Below are positions 60,776 through 64,000 of a stretch of 64,000 nt of DNA, in pieces. The translations under genes were made by a program, and so were the position numbers. Position 1 is the stretch's first letter. Every line of letters begins with the position of its first letter. The notes beneath the pieces were generated by a model, which saw only the letters and a list, made by a program, of their open reading frames with translations, ran no database searches and was not told the origin of the DNA. The DNA comes from Eubacterium sp. (GTDB taxonomy: Bacteria > Bacillota > Clostridia > Lachnospirales > Lachnospiraceae): NCBI GenBank assembly GCA_024690665.1, contig JAILOU010000021.1, positions 1-64,000 of the forward strand, read 5' to 3'.

Positions 60776-62500
60776 ATGAATAAAATTATTGAATTAATTG
60801 AACAAGGGGACTATCAAAGGGCGGAAAAGGCGTTAAGCGAATACATGAATGAGCATCCATTTTCGGATGATGTTGCAGTGCTTGGGGCGACGATTGCACA
60901 AGGGCTTGGCAAATATGATGAGATGCTAGAATGTGTGCGACTTGGACTTTCTTATAATCCGGATCATTACGAGTTATATTATATGCTCGGCGAATATTAT
61001 CGTATGTCCAATGAAAAGCTGGCGTATTTGTACTTTGAGCTGGCAGTGGAAAAATGTAATCAGGATGCAGACCGGGCATTTTTAGAGGAAGCCTTTGAGA
61101 CATTTGCAAGAGAAAGCGGCGTCGAGGTTCCGGGGATTACGATATTGTACCTGACGCATGATTCGGAGCCGTATATCGATATTTCCATGAAGGCCTTGCG
61201 TAATTTTGTGAATGAAAAGCAGGTGGAAATCATTGCGGTGGATAACGGTTCGAAAGACCGAAGCGTTCAGATTCTAAGGCAGTATTCGAATGTACAGGTC
61301 CTTCAAAATACACAGCCGGTAGGAATTGCCAGGTGTATCAATGAGGGGATAAAAAAGTCGAATCCGAACAATGATATATATCTTATGCAGGCAGAATATG
61401 TGCCACTGAAAAATAGTGTGCAGATGCTTCGGCTGGATGCGTATGAGAAGGCATTAACCGGAGCGACGGGGTCTGTCTCGAATCACTTTGTGAATCATCA
61501 ATGCAAAGAGGTGTTTTACAACGAGTTTGAAAAAGCGCTGGAAGAAGAAAAGAAAAATATTCCGACAAAGAATTATTGTGAAGTGAAGACGTATCTGGCA
61601 CCATTTTCGTTATTTATAAAAAGACAGGCCATTGATAAGGTGGGGCTGTTTGATGAAACGCTGAATCCGGCAGAACATGTGGACGAAGATTACGGAATAC
61701 GAATACTGGAGGCGGGGTATCAAAATTATTTGTGCTATAATAGTTATGTTTATTGTCTGCTGGACAGTGAGCGTAAATCGGTCATAGAAGACTGGCGATA
61801 TGCGCCCGGAAGTTATCGCAGCTTTAAGGAAAAGTGGGGATTTACATCTGCTTATTTTAGCGGTTGTCGCGTGGATCTTATGACGATGATTGAAAGAGAC
61901 CGAGAGGAAGAACTTCACTTTCTGGAAGTGGGATGTACCAGCGGTGAGACGTTGTCCAGACTGCAATATCGCTATCCGAACGGTAGCGTACATGGCGTGG
62001 AATTAAATGAGCAGGTTGCGGCAATTGGAGCTTATAAACTGGATATTCATTGTGGAAATATAGAAACGATGCAGCTTCCATATGGAAAGGAGTCGTTTGA
62101 CTATATTATCTTTGGGGATGTTTTGGAACATCTGGCATATCCGGAAGATACGCTGATTCGGATGCGGGAATATCTAAAAGAAGACGGATGTATTCTGACA
62201 AGCATTCCCAATATCTTATACGGCGATGTAATTTATGATCTGCTGCAGGGGAACTTTACGTATCAGGATTACGGAATCTTAGATCGTACACACCTTAGGT
62301 TCTTTACGCAAAACGAGATATTTAAAATGTTTTCGCGCTGCGGATATTATATTGATCAGCTGAGCACGACAAAGACCAGTCAAAATCCGTCCGAGAGGCA
62401 TCCGGAATTTTTTAAGCAATTATTTGAAATCAGGGACATTGGAATTGACAAAACGCAGATTGATATATTCCAGTTTCTTGTAAGGGCAAGAAAACAATAA
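60776..62500 (+). CDS. TPR - family 2 glycosyltransferase - methyltransferase fusion
   Basis: 574 residues. Tetratricopeptide-like helices at ~1-105 (KALSEYMNEHPFSDDVAVLG; LSYNPDHYELYYMLGEYYRM). A GT-A family 2 domain follows at ~120-340 (ITILYLTHDSEPYIDISMKALRNF; VDNGSKDRSVQIL; PVGIARCINEG; no clear DxD). A SAM-dependent methyltransferase is at ~385-500 (HFLEVGCTSGETLSRLQ; FDYIIFGDVLEHL). It would add and methylate a sugar, for example on flagellin or a surface glycan. The C-terminal 60 residues are of unknown role. Three hairpins precede it. Confidence 0.88.
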   Translation: MNKIIELIEQGDYQRAEKALSEYMNEHPFSDDVAVLGATIAQGLGKYDEMLECVRLGLSYNPDHYELYYMLGEYYRMSNEKLAYLYFELAVEKCNQDADRAFLEEAFETFARESGVEVPGITILYLTHDSEPYIDISMKALRNFVNEKQVEIIAVDNGSKDRSVQILRQYSNVQVLQNTQPVGIARCINEGIKKSNPNNDIYLMQAEYVPLKNSVQMLRLDAYEKALTGATGSVSNHFVNHQCKEVFYNEFEKALEEEKKNIPTKNYCEVKTYLAPFSLFIKRQAIDKVGLFDETLNPAEHVDEDYGIRILEAGYQNYLCYNSYVYCLLDSERKSVIEDWRYAPGSYRSFKEKWGFTSAYFSGCRVDLMTMIERDREEELHFLEVGCTSGETLSRLQYRYPNGSVHGVELNEQVAAIGAYKLDIHCGNIETMQLPYGKESFDYIIFGDVLEHLAYPEDTLIRMREYLKEDGCILTSIPNILYGDVIYDLLQGNFTYQDYGILDRTHLRFFTQNEIFKMFSRCGYYIDQLSTTKTSQNPSERHPEFFKQLFEIRDIGIDKTQIDIFQFLVRARKQ

Positions 62501-62522
62501 ATAACCAGGAGGAACAGTCAAG

Positions 62523-63041
62523 ATGACTGAAATGATTGACATCTATAATGAAAAGCGGGAGAAGACTTCCCTACAACTTCCGAGAAAGTCAAAACTGGAA
62601 AAGGGGCAGTTTATGCTTTATGTTCTGGCACTGATTCAGGATAAAGATGGAAGATTTTTGATTACGCAAAGAGCAATGGATAAGAAATGGGCTGCAGGGC
62701 AGTGGGAGATACCGGGAGGTGGAGCCGTTGCCGGGGAAAGTTCGTTTGAGGCAGTGTGCCGGGAAGTAAAAGAAGAGACCGGGCTGGATGTATCACAGTG
62801 CGATCCGAAGGTCATCTATTCCTATGTAAATGAAGATCTAGAGCGCGGAGATAATTATTTTGTCGATATCTATCTGCTGAAGAAGGATTTTACAATAGAA
62901 GATGTCACAATTGAAAAAGAAGAGGCAATCGGGGTAAAGGTTGCAGATTTTGAGGAAATCACAAGAATTCATAAAGAAAGTGGGTTCTTACATTATAAGA
63001 GACTGACACAAGCATTACACAAAGGAGAAGAGACATGTTAG
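62523..63041 (+). CDS. NUDIX hydrolase
   Basis: 172 residues with a Nudix box at about residues 62-85 (GGAVAGESSFEAVCREVKEETG). Resembles MutT/8-oxo-dGTP or isopentenyl-diphosphate-type NUDIX proteins; substrate unknown. An AGGAGG site precedes the ATG. It overlaps the MoaE-like gene by 7 bases. Confidence 0.9.
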   Translation: MTEMIDIYNEKREKTSLQLPRKSKLEKGQFMLYVLALIQDKDGRFLITQRAMDKKWAAGQWEIPGGGAVAGESSFEAVCREVKEETGLDVSQCDPKVIYSYVNEDLERGDNYFVDIYLLKKDFTIEDVTIEKEEAIGVKVADFEEITRIHKESGFLHYKRLTQALHKGEETC

Positions 63042-63439
63042 TAAAGACACAGACACCACCATCAGCAGACACGCTGATTGAAGAAGCGAAAAAGGATGCA
63101 TCGGCAGCGAAGTGCGGAATGTATCTGACGCACGTTGGGATTGTAAGGGAAGATGCCAAGGCGAAAGTGCGCAAGGGAGAAGAAGGTACAAAGCCGGTTA
63201 CGGCGATGGACTTTTCCTATGATGAAGAGAAAGTCAATGCTGCAATTCAGATGGCACTTAAGATGGATGGCATTTACTTTGTCAGGGTATGGCTGGCAAA
63301 TGGACACCTTGGCGTAGGGGATGATATCATGCGAGTGTTGATTGGCGGAGATATCAGACCACATGTAATTGATGGGTTAAATGCACTGGTTGGAGAGATT
63401 AAAAACAACTGCGTAAGCGAAGTGGAAATCTATGACTAA
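63035..63439 (+). CDS. MoaE-like molybdopterin synthase catalytic subunit
   Basis: 134 residues. The order of motifs follows MoaE: an early THVGIVREDAKAKVRKGEEG region (equivalent to the GAxxxFxGxVR-like start), a central TAMDFSYDEEKVNAAIQMA and a late VRVWLANGHLGVGDDIMRVLIGG, where MoaE has H-R-x-G-x-x-x-x-G-D. The usual catalytic Lys-x-x-x-x-Lys is not obvious to me, so it could be a MoaE paralog. A molybdopterin pathway protein would fit the transhydroxylase in this genome. It overlaps the NUDIX gene. Confidence 0.68.
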   Translation: MLVKTQTPPSADTLIEEAKKDASAAKCGMYLTHVGIVREDAKAKVRKGEEGTKPVTAMDFSYDEEKVNAAIQMALKMDGIYFVRVWLANGHLGVGDDIMRVLIGGDIRPHVIDGLNALVGEIKNNCVSEVEIYD

Positions 63440-63679
63440 CATTGGAGAATCGTCAATTTGAACAAAAGTTTTTTCGGAAACTGATTTTTTTGATGCAGTT
63501 TCCCGAAGCGGTTTTTAAAATAGGGAAATAGTGCATAGAAGAATAGGAAAAAAGCCGTGTTTACAACGGGTTTCGAGTCATGTAAAATATCGTCGATACA
63601 GCTGAAAAAGGTGAGGGATTTTCAGCGTAAAGTTCTATAAATTATTCTTTGTTATGATATGGTAAAGGAGATATGAAAC
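63440..63679. other. Intergenic region before the last, partial gene
   Basis: A hairpin CGGAAACTG..CAGTTTCCCG (about 63467-63516) may be a terminator for the MoaE-like gene. Further right, TATGAT near 63654 is a -10 candidate and AAAGGAG lies before the ATG at 63680. No other structure recognised. Confidence 0.4.
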
Positions 63680-64000
63680 ATGATTCAACCAACAAGAATA
63701 CTTGCTATGAGCAAGGACAAAGACCATGCACTTTTTAAAGTAGGACTTTCAGAGATTCCTAACAGATTCGTAAACAAAGCAAGACGCTTAGATGAAGCAG
63801 ATTTTACAAAAGAAAGATTCTCTTGTTTTGTAAGCATGGAGTATTTTTCGGGATTTACCGTAATTTCGAACCAGGAAAATAGTTATGCACCAAGGGGCCA
63901 GGTGATTTACAGAGACAAGAACGGAGAAGACCATTATCTTGACTGCATGCTCACAACAGGCGAGCAAAAGAATATATTTGAGATGTGTAGATTAGCATTT
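63680..64000 (+). CDS. Partial CDS of unknown function, cut by the window end
   Basis: An open frame of 107 codons from an ATG with an AAAGGAG site to the end of the window (MIQPTRILAMSKDKDHALFK ...). It has no signal peptide. I do not recognise the family; the N terminus is Lys/Asp-rich and there is no membrane segment in this part. The remainder lies outside the window. Confidence 0.7.
   Translation, partial: MIQPTRILAMSKDKDHALFKVGLSEIPNRFVNKARRLDEADFTKERFSCFVSMEYFSGFTVISNQENSYAPRGQVIYRDKNGEDHYLDCMLTTGEQKNIFEMCRLAF

Overview
The window reads as a low-to-moderate G+C Firmicutes chromosome of the class Clostridia, most like Lachnospiraceae/Eubacterium. Supporting signs are strong GGAGG ribosome binding sites, consensus -35/-10 promoters with 17-bp spacers, a split cobalamin-dependent methionine synthase, a flavodiiron protein, an ArsR/CadC-type metal operon, and many family proteins typical of this group. 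Two gene sets point to an anaerobic polyphenol degrader. One is a bacterial chalcone isomerase next to a flavodoxin-fold reductase that resembles flavone reductase. The other is a complete pyrogallol-phloroglucinol transhydroxylase (large and small subunit). A gallate/quercetin fermenter such as Eubacterium oxidoreducens is a reasonable guess, but the species cannot be proved from this sequence.

Layout. 1-1.2 kb: the right end of an IS3-family element and a six-repeat CRISPR array without cas genes in view. 1.5-6.8 kb: an XRE regulator, an ECF sigma/anti-sigma-like pair and a large membrane c-di-GMP enzyme. 6.9-12.5 kb: a methionine/one-carbon operon (MetH activation protein, MetH, homocysteine methyltransferase-MTHFR fusion) ending in a LysR regulator. 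12.6-15.6 kb: the putative flavonoid operon (chalcone isomerase, flavone-reductase-like protein, CaiB/BaiF CoA-transferase). 15.6-16.9 kb: a repeat island. 16.9-23.1 kb: acyl-ACP thioesterase, Hpt protein, chemotaxis receptor, and a metal-responsive regulator/chaperone/P-type ATPase operon. 23.2-32.8 kb: two tandem paralogous secreted subtilases, each followed by the same dispersed repeat. 32.9-41.9 kb: pyrogallol transhydroxylase operon, then a TetR / GT-B-like protein / GPH symporter operon. 42-56.5 kb: secreted and housekeeping genes (AEC carrier, flavodiiron protein, nuclease-like protein, NUDIX, asparagine synthase, sulfotransferase-like, GH2, lipoprotein, beta-CASP hydrolase). 56.6-64 kb: a hairpin array, an acidic repeat protein, argS, two cloverleaf repeats, a flavin/PLP-barrel protein, a TPR-glycosyltransferase-methyltransferase fusion, NUDIX, MoaE-like protein and one gene cut by the window end.

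How it fits together. Flavone reductase plus chalcone isomerase would convert flavones/flavonols to flavanones and then to chalcones (or alphitonin from taxifolin). Flavonoid ring cleavage releases phloroglucinol, and the transhydroxylase makes phloroglucinol from pyrogallol (from gallate), so the two clusters feed one central intermediate. The MoaE-like gene near the right end could help supply the molybdopterin that the transhydroxylase needs.

The most unusual non-coding content is a set of repeats that are conserved in structure rather than sequence. A ~430-500 bp dispersed element (four copies and a fragment) has a cloverleaf core whose stems show compensatory base changes between copies. 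A second, shorter cloverleaf family has two copies. Arrays of TTTGTAAC/GTTACAAA palindromes occur at three loci, and a 41-bp tandem hairpin array sits before the acidic repeat protein. No tRNA or rRNA gene was recognised.
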